From Planctomycetota bacterium (lineage in GTDB: Bacteria; Planctomycetota; UBA11346): DNA of 64,000 nt. This document shows positions 24,810-32,799 of the stretch, one piece after another. The stretch is from NCBI GenBank assembly GCA_023150565.1, contig JAKLKR010000001.1, positions 1 to 64,000 of the forward strand, written 5' to 3'. How positions within the stretch are numbered: position 1 is the first letter of the stretch; each line of letters opens with the position of its first letter. Made by a program: the position numbers and the translations under genes. The notes under the pieces are model-generated. The model had not been told where the DNA came from. It ran no database searches and saw only the letters and a program-made list of their open reading frames with translations.

Positions 24810-27206
24810 ATGACCCGACACTCCGCCCGCCTGCTGATCGTAGCCGCCCTCTCCCTCTCCCTCTCCGCCGCCCAGGCCGCGACCACCTACGAGGTGGGCC
24901 CGGGCAAGGCCTACGCCACCATCGGCGCGGTGCCGTGGGAATCCCTGGCCGCCGGCGACAGCGTGCGCATCCACTGGCAGGCGGCGCCGTACCGCGAGAA
25001 GTTCGTCATCAACCGCACCGGCACCCAGACCCAGCCCATCACCATCAGCGGGGTGCCGGCCGCCGACGGTTCGCTGCCGGTGATCAGCGGCGAGAACGCC
25101 ACCACCCGCAGCCAGCTCGCCTACTGGGGCCGCCAGCGCTCGGTGATCAAGGTCGGCGGCGCCTCGGTGCCGGCCGACCCCCGGGCGGCCTGGATCGTGA
25201 TCGAGAACCTCGAGGTGGTGTCGGCGCGCCAGCCCTACACCTACACCGCGCCGAACGGCGCCAGCGAGGCCTACACCGCCACCGCCGCCTCGATCTTCAT
25301 CGAGATGGCCGAGCATGTCACCATCCGCAACTGCGTGATCCGCGACAGCAGCAACGGCCTGTTCTCGGCCTACGGGCCGTCGACCGACATCCTGGTCAGC
25401 GGCTGCTACATCCATTCCAACGGCCGCTCCGGGAGCGGCTTCGAGCACAACGTCTACACCGAGAGCCGCGGCATCGTCTTCGAGGGCAACCGTTTCGGCC
25501 CGCTGCGCAGCGGCTGTCCGGGCAACAACCTCAAGGACCGCTCGGCCGGCACGGTGGTGCGCTGCAACTGGATCGAGGGCGGCAACCGCCAGCTCGACCT
25601 GGTCGAGAGCGCCGACTTCGCCGACATCCGCAACGACCCCGCCTACCGCGCCACCCACGTCTACGGCAACGTGCTGATCGAGCCCGACGCCGACGGCAAC
25701 CGCCAGATGATCCACTATGGCGGCGACAACGGCGACGAGAGCCAGTACCGCAAGGGGGTGCTGCATCTCTACGGCAACACCCTGGTCTCGCGCCGCACCG
25801 ACCGCACCACCCTGCTGCGGCTGAGCACCGATGCCGAGAGCTGCGACGCGCGCAACAACATCATCCATGTCACCGCCGCCGGTTCGACCCTCGAACTGCT
25901 CGATGATACCGGCGCCCTGACCTTCACCCGCAACTGGCTGAAGCCCGGCTACGCCAACAGCTTCTATGGTGCCGGCGCGGTCGTCGCGAGCGCCGTGCTG
26001 ACCGGCGCCTCGCCCGGTTTCACCAGCGAGGCGGGCGAGGACTTCCGTCCCGCCGCCGGCTCGCCCTGCCTGGGGGTGGCGACGGCGCTCAACCCGGCGG
26101 TGCTGCCGGCCTTCGCCCAGTCCAGCCAGTACGTCAAGCACCGCGCCATCGCCACCCGTGCCGACATCCAGGACCTGGGCGCCCTGGCGCGCGCCGGCGG
26201 CGGCAACAGCGCGCCAGCGGTCAGCGCCGCCACCGCCACCCCGGCGACGGTCACCGCCATCAGCACCGCGCTCGCCGCCACCGCCAGCGACGATGCCGGC
26301 GAGGCGGCCCTGACCTACACCTGGAGCGCCAGCCCGGCCACGGTGGTCTTCAGCCCCAATGGCGTCAACGCCGCCAAGGCCGCCACCGCCACCTTCGCGG
26401 CCGCCGGCAGCTACGTGCTGACCGTCACCGCGCAGGACGCCGGCGCCCTCACCGCCAGCCGCACGGTGGCGGTGACGGTGGTCCAGACCGCCTCCTCCCT
26501 GGCCCTCGCCCCGGCCAGCGCGACCGTGCTGCCGGGCGCGACCGCCGGCTTCGCGGCCACGGTGCGCGACCAGTTCGCCCAGGCGATCGCCGCCCCGGTG
26601 GTGTCCTGGTCGGTCAGCGCCGGAGCCGGGAGCATCACTCCGGCCGGGGTCTACACCGCCCCCGCCGGCGCCGGCAGCGCCACCGTGCGCGCGACCTGCG
26701 GTGCGGCCCAGGCCACCGCCGCCATCACCCTGCCGGGCGACACGGTTCCGCCCCGGCTCAGCAACCTGGCGGTCGCCAGCATCTCGTCCACCGCGGCCAC
26801 GGTGACGTGGAACAGCGACGAGGCGGCGGACACCCAGGTGGAGTACGGCCCCACCGCCGCCTACGGCAGCACCAGCGCGCTGGTGGCGGCGCCGGTGACC
26901 GCCCACACCGTGGTGCTGGCGGGCCTGACCCCGTCCACCACCTACCACCTGCGCGCGCGCAGCCGCGATGCGGCCGGCAACCTCGGTCTGTCGGCGGATG
27001 CGCTGTTCACCACCGCGGCCGCTCCGGCCACCGGTGGCGCGGTGGCCGAACCGGCCGTGGCGGCGGTCCCCCTGTTGCCGGTTGCCAGCCCGACAGCCGC
27101 CGCTGGTGGCGGCGGCGGGGGTGGCGGTTGTGGCCTGGGTGGCGGTCTCGGGGTGGTCATCGCCGGTCTCGGCCTTGCCGTCGGCCGGCTACGTCGCCGG
27201 CGCTGA
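24810..27206 (+). CDS. Secreted parallel beta-helix protein with PKD/Ig-like/FN3 domains and GlyGly-CTERM-like tail
   Basis: A 798-residue protein. The signal peptide ends in AAQAA. Residues ~30-450 form a right-handed beta-helix as in polysaccharide lyases or pectinases (VTIRNCVIRDSSNGLFSAYG, repeated N-rich turns). A PKD-like domain (~465-560), an Ig-like domain (~560-640) and an FN3 domain (~645-735, WNSDEAADTQVEYG) follow. The tail has eight Gly, then CGLG, a hydrophobic helix and RLRRRR, the tripartite form of CTERM sorting signals, so the protein is probably processed and surface-anchored. It lies directly downstream of the sigma/FecR-like pair and may be its target. The substrate is unknown. 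Confidence 0.78.
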   Translation: MTRHSARLLIVAALSLSLSAAQAATTYEVGPGKAYATIGAVPWESLAAGDSVRIHWQAAPYREKFVINRTGTQTQPITISGVPAADGSLPVISGENATTRSQLAYWGRQRSVIKVGGASVPADPRAAWIVIENLEVVSARQPYTYTAPNGASEAYTATAASIFIEMAEHVTIRNCVIRDSSNGLFSAYGPSTDILVSGCYIHSNGRSGSGFEHNVYTESRGIVFEGNRFGPLRSGCPGNNLKDRSAGTVVRCNWIEGGNRQLDLVESADFADIRNDPAYRATHVYGNVLIEPDADGNRQMIHYGGDNGDESQYRKGVLHLYGNTLVSRRTDRTTLLRLSTDAESCDARNNIIHVTAAGSTLELLDDTGALTFTRNWLKPGYANSFYGAGAVVASAVLTGASPGFTSEAGEDFRPAAGSPCLGVATALNPAVLPAFAQSSQYVKHRAIATRADIQDLGALARAGGGNSAPAVSAATATPATVTAISTALAATASDDAGEAALTYTWSASPATVVFSPNGVNAAKAATATFAAAGSYVLTVTAQDAGALTASRTVAVTVVQTASSLALAPASATVLPGATAGFAATVRDQFAQAIAAPVVSWSVSAGAGSITPAGVYTAPAGAGSATVRATCGAAQATAAITLPGDTVPPRLSNLAVASISSTAATVTWNSDEAADTQVEYGPTAAYGSTSALVAAPVTAHTVVLAGLTPSTTYHLRARSRDAAGNLGLSADALFTTAAAPATGGAVAEPAVAAVPLLPVASPTAAAGGGGGGGGCGLGGGLGVVIAGLGLAVGRLRRRR

Positions 27207-27211
27207 TCCGC

Positions 27212-27688
27212 TCAACCGGCCGGGGTGAGCGCCGTGCGCAGCCGCTCCAGGCGGGCGCGCACCGAGGCCAGGGTGTAGGGGTCGCGGGGATGGGGCGGGC
27301 GGCCCTCGACCTCGAAGAAGGGGCGCTCGCCCATGGTCTCGCCCCATTCCATGTCGGTCATGCGCACCAGCTCGGCGAGCAGCGGCGGCGAGGCGAGCAG
27401 CTGGTCGAGGTGGGCGAGCAGGGCGCGCGGGGGATCGTCCATGCCATCGAGCAGGATGCGGCCCTCGCCCACCTCGCGCGCGAATACCAGGGCCAGGATG
27501 CCCTCGGGATCGTCAAGGTGGTGGCGCACCAGCTCGCCGACCTCGGCCTGGGCCTGCTGCAGGCGGTTGACCGGCGAGGCGCCCTTGGTCCCGCCCGGAC
27601 CGGCCAGGCGGCCCAGGGCCTCGGCCATGGTGAAGGGCCGGCCGGCGCGGATCTCGCGCTCGAGTTCACGGTCGTCGTCGTCGCCCAT
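27212..27688 (-). CDS. Conserved hypothetical protein
   Basis: 158 residues, acidic N-terminus (MGDDDDRELEREIRAGRPFT), a GASPVNRLQQAQAEVGELVR helix, and a C-terminal EWGETMGERPFFEVEG/DPYTLASVR block. There is no membrane segment or signal peptide. I do not recognise a characterised family, but the ordered composition and long open frame support a real gene. It is convergent with the beta-helix gene (5 nt apart) and 65 nt downstream of the oxidoreductase pair on the same strand. Confidence 0.7.
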   Translation of the reverse strand: MGDDDDRELEREIRAGRPFTMAEALGRLAGPGGTKGASPVNRLQQAQAEVGELVRHHLDDPEGILALVFAREVGEGRILLDGMDDPPRALLAHLDQLLASPPLLAELVRMTDMEWGETMGERPFFEVEGRPPHPRDPYTLASVRARLERLRTALTPAG

Positions 27689-27753
27689 CGCTGCCCTGCC
27701 CGCGGCAGCGGATCGTGGCGGGGCCCTGGGCGCAAGCCCCGGCCGGCGGCCTC

Positions 27754-28812
27754 TCAGCCGGCGAGGGCGTCGAGCGGGCATTCGGCCTGGTCGAACGGCA
27801 GCGCCAGCGAGGCGCGGCGGCGCGCCGATTCGAGGATGGCGAGGATCGCCTCCAGCGAGCGCAGGCCCTCGGCGCCGTCCACGCAGGACGGGCGGTTGCC
27901 GGCGCTGGCGGCGAGCATCTCGTCGAGGAAGCGCAGCACGTAGAGGTTGCGGTCGATGCGGTCGTGGTGGAAGTTCTCGTTCAGGGCCGGCACCTCGAGG
28001 GCGGCGCCGTCGCGCCAGCGTGCGCGCAGCACGCCGCCCTCGCCCGGGCGCGGCCCGAGCAGCAGTTCGGCGAAGCCGTGGCTGCCGTCGACGCGGATCG
28101 CGGGCTGGGGCCCGGGATCGCGGCCGGCGTCGACCACCAGGCGGCTGCCGTCGTCGAACCACACCGTGCCCTGGGCCTCGGCCTCGACCGGGACCTGGTG
28201 GTGGCGCTGGTCCGACATCACTGCGCTGCCCCACGCCCGCACCGCCCGGCGCCCGGGCAGGACTGACATCGCGGCATCGACCAGATGGCAGCCGAAGTCG
28301 AGCAGGTTGGGGCAGGGCACGTTCACCGTCACCGACTGCACCGTGCCCAGGCGGCCGGCGGCGCAGCCCTCGGCGAGCAGGGTGAAGGGGTGGCCGAAGC
28401 GGCGCTGGTGGTGGACGAACACCCGCGCCCCGGCCTTGGCGGCGGCGGCGAGGATGCGGCGGGCGCAGTCGAGGCTGAGCGCCAGCGGCTTCTCGATCCA
28501 CAGGATGCGCGCGCCGTGCTCCAGCGCCGCCAGCGCCATCTCCTCGCGGTCGCGCGGCCAGGCGCAGATGCTGACCAGCTGCGGCCGGTGCCTGGCGAGC
28601 ATGGCGCGGTAGTCGGCGTGCAGCGCCACCGCCGGGAACTCGGCGGCGAAGCCGTCGCGGTTGGCCTGGCTGCGCGCGGCGGCGGCGACCAGGGGCACGC
28701 CGAGGTCGCGCAGGGCGTAGGCGTGGGCATAGGCGATGGCGTCGCAGCCGGCCTTCCTGGCGGTGTTGGGGCCGACGCCGATGATGGCGGCGGTGGGCAG
28801 GGGGGTGCTCAT
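27754..28812 (-). CDS. Gfo/Idh/MocA-family oxidoreductase
   Basis: A 352-residue NAD(P)-dependent dehydrogenase. The Rossmann start AAIIGVGPN and the EKPLALS motif (residues ~105) are typical of the family, as is the catalytic-region HLVDAAMSVL. The N-terminal glycine motif is IGVGPN rather than GxGxxG. Family members oxidise sugars, inositols or sugar acids. It starts 17 nt after the stop of the zinc-type dehydrogenase upstream, so the two are an operon and probably act on the same sugar-derived compound. Confidence 0.85.
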   Translation of the reverse strand: MSTPLPTAAIIGVGPNTARKAGCDAIAYAHAYALRDLGVPLVAAAARSQANRDGFAAEFPAVALHADYRAMLARHRPQLVSICAWPRDREEMALAALEHGARILWIEKPLALSLDCARRILAAAAKAGARVFVHHQRRFGHPFTLLAEGCAAGRLGTVQSVTVNVPCPNLLDFGCHLVDAAMSVLPGRRAVRAWGSAVMSDQRHHQVPVEAEAQGTVWFDDGSRLVVDAGRDPGPQPAIRVDGSHGFAELLLGPRPGEGGVLRARWRDGAALEVPALNENFHHDRIDRNLYVLRFLDEMLAASAGNRPSCVDGAEGLRSLEAILAILESARRRASLALPFDQAECPLDALAG

Positions 28813-28829
28813 GGCGGTTCCTTTCCGGC

Positions 28830-29885
28830 TCAGACCGCGGTCCAGTCGAAGGCGAGCGAGAAGTTGCCGGCCGGATCGTCGCGCAGCGCGGCGTAGGCGG
28901 CCGGGGCCTCGGTGGCCTTGGCCAGGCGCTGCACGAAGTCCTGCGAGCGCAGGGTGCCGCGGCGCAGCTGCTCGATCACGCGCAGGCGGTCCTCGACCCC
29001 GCGGTCCTTGGGCGCGAGCACGGTCATGCCCTCGCCCATCACGAAGCCGAAGGGGTCGATGCTGATCGGTTCCAGGTAGTTGGCCTGCATAACCAGGCGC
29101 GGCCAGTCCTGGTGGTAGAAGTGGATCGGCTCGACCTTGTAGTCGCTGGAGTAGTTCTGCGGCTTGCGCCGCAGCAGGCGCAGCGCCATCTGCGCTCCGG
29201 CCGAGGAGCCGGAGGCCTCGACCACGATGTCGGAGCCGCCGTCGGCGAGGGTGCGCAGGCGGGCCTCGTGGTCGCCGTCGCCGATGCGCACGCAGCCGGC
29301 GGCCCAGCGCGCGGCGCGTTCCAGGCGCGAGGCCTCGCGGTCGCAGACGATCACCTTCACCCCGCGCGAGGCCAGCCAGGCGGCCGAGAAGGCGCCGATC
29401 AGACCCTGGCCGAGCACGATCGCGGTCTCGCCCGCGCGCGGGGCGGCGGCGTCGACGCCGCGGTGGCTGATCGCCGCCACCTCGGCCACCAGGTAGTCGC
29501 GCGGCTCGGCGCCGGCGGGCAGCAGCACCGGGCGGTCCTCGCCGGTGGTGGCGTAGATGTGCAGGCTGGCCTGGGTGCCCCACATCGCGCCCAGCCCGGG
29601 CAGGGGCACCGGGTTGCGGCCCGAGATCAGGTCGCCGACGCGGAAGCCCTTGACCTCGGCGCCGACCTCCTCGACCCGGCAGATGGTGCTGTAGCCGGGC
29701 ACCACCGGGTAGCGCTCCTTGGCGCCGTAGTGGCCGGCGAGGACGCGCAGCTCGGTGCCCGAGCTGACCATGGTGTAGAGGGTGCGGACGCAGATCTGGG
29801 TCGGGCCCAGCGGCGGCAGCGGGGCGCTGCGCAGGGCGATGCGGCCGACGGCTTCGAAGACGATGGCGGTGGCGGTGCGGGTCAT
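28830..29885 (-). CDS. Medium-chain (zinc-type) alcohol dehydrogenase-like protein
   Basis: A 351-residue MDR-family dehydrogenase. The GroES-like N-terminus (VSSGTELRVLAGHYG, RYPVVPGYSTICRVEEVG) and the NAD-binding fold (AIVLGQGLIGAFSAAWLASRG) are clear. The classic structural-zinc cysteines are absent and the catalytic Cys/His residues are not obvious, as in BchC-like or sugar-oxidoreductase branches. It is the first gene of a leftward operon with the Idh-type enzyme. The divergent AraC gene and an inverted repeat at 29978 lie upstream. Confidence 0.83.
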   Translation of the reverse strand: MTRTATAIVFEAVGRIALRSAPLPPLGPTQICVRTLYTMVSSGTELRVLAGHYGAKERYPVVPGYSTICRVEEVGAEVKGFRVGDLISGRNPVPLPGLGAMWGTQASLHIYATTGEDRPVLLPAGAEPRDYLVAEVAAISHRGVDAAAPRAGETAIVLGQGLIGAFSAAWLASRGVKVIVCDREASRLERAARWAAGCVRIGDGDHEARLRTLADGGSDIVVEASGSSAGAQMALRLLRRKPQNYSSDYKVEPIHFYHQDWPRLVMQANYLEPISIDPFGFVMGEGMTVLAPKDRGVEDRLRVIEQLRRGTLRSQDFVQRLAKATEAPAAYAALRDDPAGNFSLAFDWTAV

Positions 29886-29977
29886 GGCGGTTCCAGGGGA
29901 GAGGTCCGCGCATCATGCCTGGGCGGGCGATCCGGCGATACGGGGCGCATCCGATCCGATGCCGCGAATCCGACCGA

Positions 29978-30001
29978 CGCCTGCGATGGCCGTCGCAGGC
30001 G
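29978..30001. promoter_or_regulatory. Inverted repeat CGCCTGCGA / TCGCAGGCG
   Basis: Perfect 9-bp arms with a 6-nt spacer in the divergent gap between the dehydrogenase operon and the AraC gene. It could be an operator for either side or a short hairpin in the AraC leader. Confidence 0.45.
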
Positions 30002-30045
30002 GCCCGCTGCTGGCCGCGCTCGGGGCCGGGTCCACCATGCCCGGC

Positions 30046-30859
30046 ATGAGCGTCAGCAGACCCGCTGCCGGGGCCGGCGCCCTGCCCGCCCCGCTCGTCC
30101 TGGTCGAGGCCTGGAACGGGCAGGGGGTGCGTTCCTACCCCATGCACCGCCACGAGGTCGCGGAACTGGTGCTGCACCGCAGCGGCAGCGGCACCCTCCA
30201 GGTCGGTGACGGCGCCCTCGCCTTCGGGCCGGGTGCGGCGACCTACTGCCCGCCCGGGTGCGCCCACGGCGAGCACCAGGAGAGCGGTCGCGACAGCCTG
30301 GTGGTGCTGCAGTTCCGCTGGCGCGGCCGCACCCCCCCCGGCCGGGCTGGAGCGGGCGTGGGCGTCGCCGGCGCTGGCCGACCGCTGGCTGGAGGGCGAA
30401 TGCCTGTGGCTGGCCAGCGAGGCGGCGCGCGACGGTGCCGGCCGCCGCCAGGAGGCCGACCTGCGCCTGTCGGCGCTGGTGGCGCACCTGCTCGCCGGCC
30501 CGGTGAGCGCGGCGGCCCCGCTCGGACGCCATGTCGGCCGGCTGGTGACCGCGGCCCAGGCCTGGATCACCGCCCATGCCGCCCAGGCCAGCGTGGCGGC
30601 GGCGGCGCAGGCGCTGGGCACCTCCCCCGACCATCTCAACCACCTGTTCCGGCGCGAGCGCGGCTATGGCCCGCGCACCGCCATCGCGCTGGCGCGCATC
30701 GACCGCGCCAAGCTGCTGCTGCGCGAGGGCCGGCTGCCGCTGCAGGCGGTGGCCGAGGCGGTCGGCTATGCCACCGCCCGGCACTTCTGCGCGGTCTTCC
30801 GCCGCCTGACCGGCGCCACCCCGGGATCCTTCCGCCGGGCCGGGAAGTTGCGCGTGTGA
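30046..30859 (+). pseudogene. AraC-family regulator with a frameshift at a C8 tract
   Basis: The first ~95 codons (from ATG 30046) encode a cupin-type sensor (YPMHRHEVAELVLHRSGSG, PGAATYCPPGCAHGEH). After a run of eight C at 30332-30339 this frame loses AraC character. The remaining AraC protein continues in the +1 frame to 30859, with both HTH motifs (VAAAAQALGTSPDHLNHLFRR, LQAVAEAVGYATARHFCAVFRR). Removing one C would join the two halves in frame. The gene is therefore disrupted, phase-variable or affected by a sequencing error. It is divergent from the dehydrogenase operon, its likely target. Confidence 0.75.
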
Positions 30860-30887
30860 TTCCGCCCCGGCCGCGAACCTACTGGCG

Positions 30888-31484
30888 ATGAGCGACTCCC
30901 GCCGCCTGGTCGACGGCATCGCCCGCGGCGATGCGGCGCTGTTCCGCGCGTTCTACGACCAGAACGCCGAGCGCCTGCTGCGCTTCGTCCACTACCGGGT
31001 GGGCGGCGACGTGGCGCTGGCCGAGGAGATCCTGCAGGAGGCCTTCGCCCGCCTGTGCGCCGATCCGGGCGCGGTCGGGCGGCTGCCGGGCGACGCCATG
31101 CTGGTGCCGTGGATGTTCGGCATGCTGCGGCGGATCATCGCCGACTGGGCGCGCAGCCGGGCGCGCGGCCGCTGCATCTCGCTCGACAGCCTCGATCCGG
31201 GGGTGCAGGAGGCGCTGCTCCAGGGCGAGGAGGACGAGCCTCCCGCCGACGCCCTCGCCCATCCTCAGATGCAGGCCCTGGTGGGCATGGTGCTGTCGCT
31301 GCTCTCGCCGGTGCACGCCGCCGTGCTGCGCGCCAAGTATGTCGAAGGGCTGGCGGTCGAGGAGATCGCCGTGCGCTGCAACGCCTCGGCCAAGGTCATC
31401 GAGGGCCGGCTGTACCGCGCCCGCGAGGCCTTCCGCGCCGCCTTCGCCCAGGTGCGGGCGGATCTGGAGGCGGGCGATGCCTGA
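30888..31484 (+). CDS. ECF-type RNA polymerase sigma factor
   Basis: A 198-residue sigma-70 family protein. Region 2 is FYDQNAERLLRFVHYRV, then DVALAEEILQEAFARL; a linker with SLDSLDPGVQEALLQGEEDE; region 4 is LRAKYVEGLAVEEIAVRCNAS then VIEGRLYRAREAF. It is distinct from the sigma at 22985. The stop overlaps the next gene start by 8 nt, making a sigma/anti-sigma pair. Confidence 0.88.
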   Translation: MSDSRRLVDGIARGDAALFRAFYDQNAERLLRFVHYRVGGDVALAEEILQEAFARLCADPGAVGRLPGDAMLVPWMFGMLRRIIADWARSRARGRCISLDSLDPGVQEALLQGEEDEPPADALAHPQMQALVGMVLSLLSPVHAAVLRAKYVEGLAVEEIAVRCNASAKVIEGRLYRAREAFRAAFAQVRADLEAGDA

Positions 31485-32799
31485 TCTTTCCGATCCCGCC
31501 GAGCGCCGCCTGGCGCTGCTGCTCGCGCAGGAGCGTCCCCTGGCGGTCGACCGCCGCCGGCTGGCGGCGCTGGGCGACCGCCTGGAACGCGAGTTCCGCC
31601 GTCACGCCCCGCGACCGTGGTGGCGCCGCCACGCCGCGCCCCTGGCGGCGGCGGCGCTGGTGCCGCTGCTGGCGCTGCCGGCCTGGCTGCTGTGGCCGCG
31701 GCCGCTGCCCTGCCCGTCCGCGCTGCTGATCGCCAGCGTGGCCACCGTGACCGCGCCCGCCGGCAGGCCGGCCGATCCCGGCCGCACGCTGCTGCCGGGC
31801 GAGACGGTGGCGGTGCGCGGCGGCCGCGCCGAGCTGCGCTGGCAGGACGGCAGCAGCCTGGCGCTGGAGGACGGCGCCGAGCTGCGGCTGGACGACGCCG
31901 GCGATGGTTCCAAGCGGGTGGCGCTGGTGCGCGGCCGGCTGCGCGCCGAGGTCGCCCCCCAGCCCGCCGGCCGGCCGCTGCGCCTGGCCGCGGCCCAGGG
32001 CGAGGTGCGCGTGCTCGGCACCCGCTTCGCGGTCGAGTGCGACCCCGACGCCCTGCGCGTGGCGGTCGAGCAGGGCCGGGTCGAGGTGCAGCGCGCGGGC
32101 GACGCCGCCGCGGTGGCGGTGGCTGCCGGCGAGGTGGCGCGGCTGGCCCCCGGGGCGCCGCCGCAGGCGCGCGCGCTGGTGGAATCGCCGCTGCGCAACC
32201 CGGGGTTCGAGCAGCCGCTGGGCCGCGATGACGCCGGCGACTGGTGCCTGGACGTGCGCAATGGCGACGCCCGCGCCCGCCTCGACGAGGCTGCGCCGCA
32301 TCGCGGCCGGCAGAGCCTGCTGCTCGAGCAGTTCCGGCCGCTGGTGTTCCCGCCCGACGCCTTCGCCTGGCCGAGCTGGCAGGAGTTCGTCAACTCTCCG
32401 CATGGCGGCCGCGGCCATGCCTCGGTCAGCCAACACTTCCCGGTCCAGCCCGGGCGCTCCTACGCGGTGCGCTTCCACTGGCGCAGCCAGGGCCTGCGCC
32501 GCGAGGACCAGCGCCCCGGCCCCGAACGCGGCTTTGTGCATTTCGACGCCCAGCTCTACTTCAACCGCGACCACGGCGGCAACCGCGTCCAGGCCATCAC
32601 CCTGCTGCACGCCGGCGACGACGCCGGCGAGTGGACCGCCTGGCCGCCGGCGGGCGGCGCCAACCGCGGCCTGTTCCGCGTGCCCGAGGGCGCCAACCGC
32701 GGCGCCCTGTCCTTCAAGCTCAGCGTCGCCCGCCCGGACTGCACCCCGCGGGTGTGGATCGACGAGGTGACCTGCGAAGCGGTGGCGGACGCGCCCTGA
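31477..32799 (+). CDS. FecR-like anti-sigma protein with C-terminal carbohydrate-binding-like domain
   Basis: A 440-residue protein. It has one transmembrane helix (LAAAALVPLLALPAWLLW, ~51-68), then a FecR domain with LLPGETVAVRGGRAELRWQDG and VRVLGTRFAVECDPDALRVAV. From ~235 a module starting RNPGFEQPLG resembles the CenC/CBM4_9 jelly roll (NPGFE start, PGRSYAVRFHWRSQG, WIDEVTCE end), a common glycan-binding fold. Both FecR-like proteins in this window thus carry an extra sugar-binding-like module, which fits a polysaccharide sensor. It is convergent with the gene at 32800, with no gap. Confidence 0.75.
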   Translation: MPDLSDPAERRLALLLAQERPLAVDRRRLAALGDRLEREFRRHAPRPWWRRHAAPLAAAALVPLLALPAWLLWPRPLPCPSALLIASVATVTAPAGRPADPGRTLLPGETVAVRGGRAELRWQDGSSLALEDGAELRLDDAGDGSKRVALVRGRLRAEVAPQPAGRPLRLAAAQGEVRVLGTRFAVECDPDALRVAVEQGRVEVQRAGDAAAVAVAAGEVARLAPGAPPQARALVESPLRNPGFEQPLGRDDAGDWCLDVRNGDARARLDEAAPHRGRQSLLLEQFRPLVFPPDAFAWPSWQEFVNSPHGGRGHASVSQHFPVQPGRSYAVRFHWRSQGLRREDQRPGPERGFVHFDAQLYFNRDHGGNRVQAITLLHAGDDAGEWTAWPPAGGANRGLFRVPEGANRGALSFKLSVARPDCTPRVWIDEVTCEAVADAP

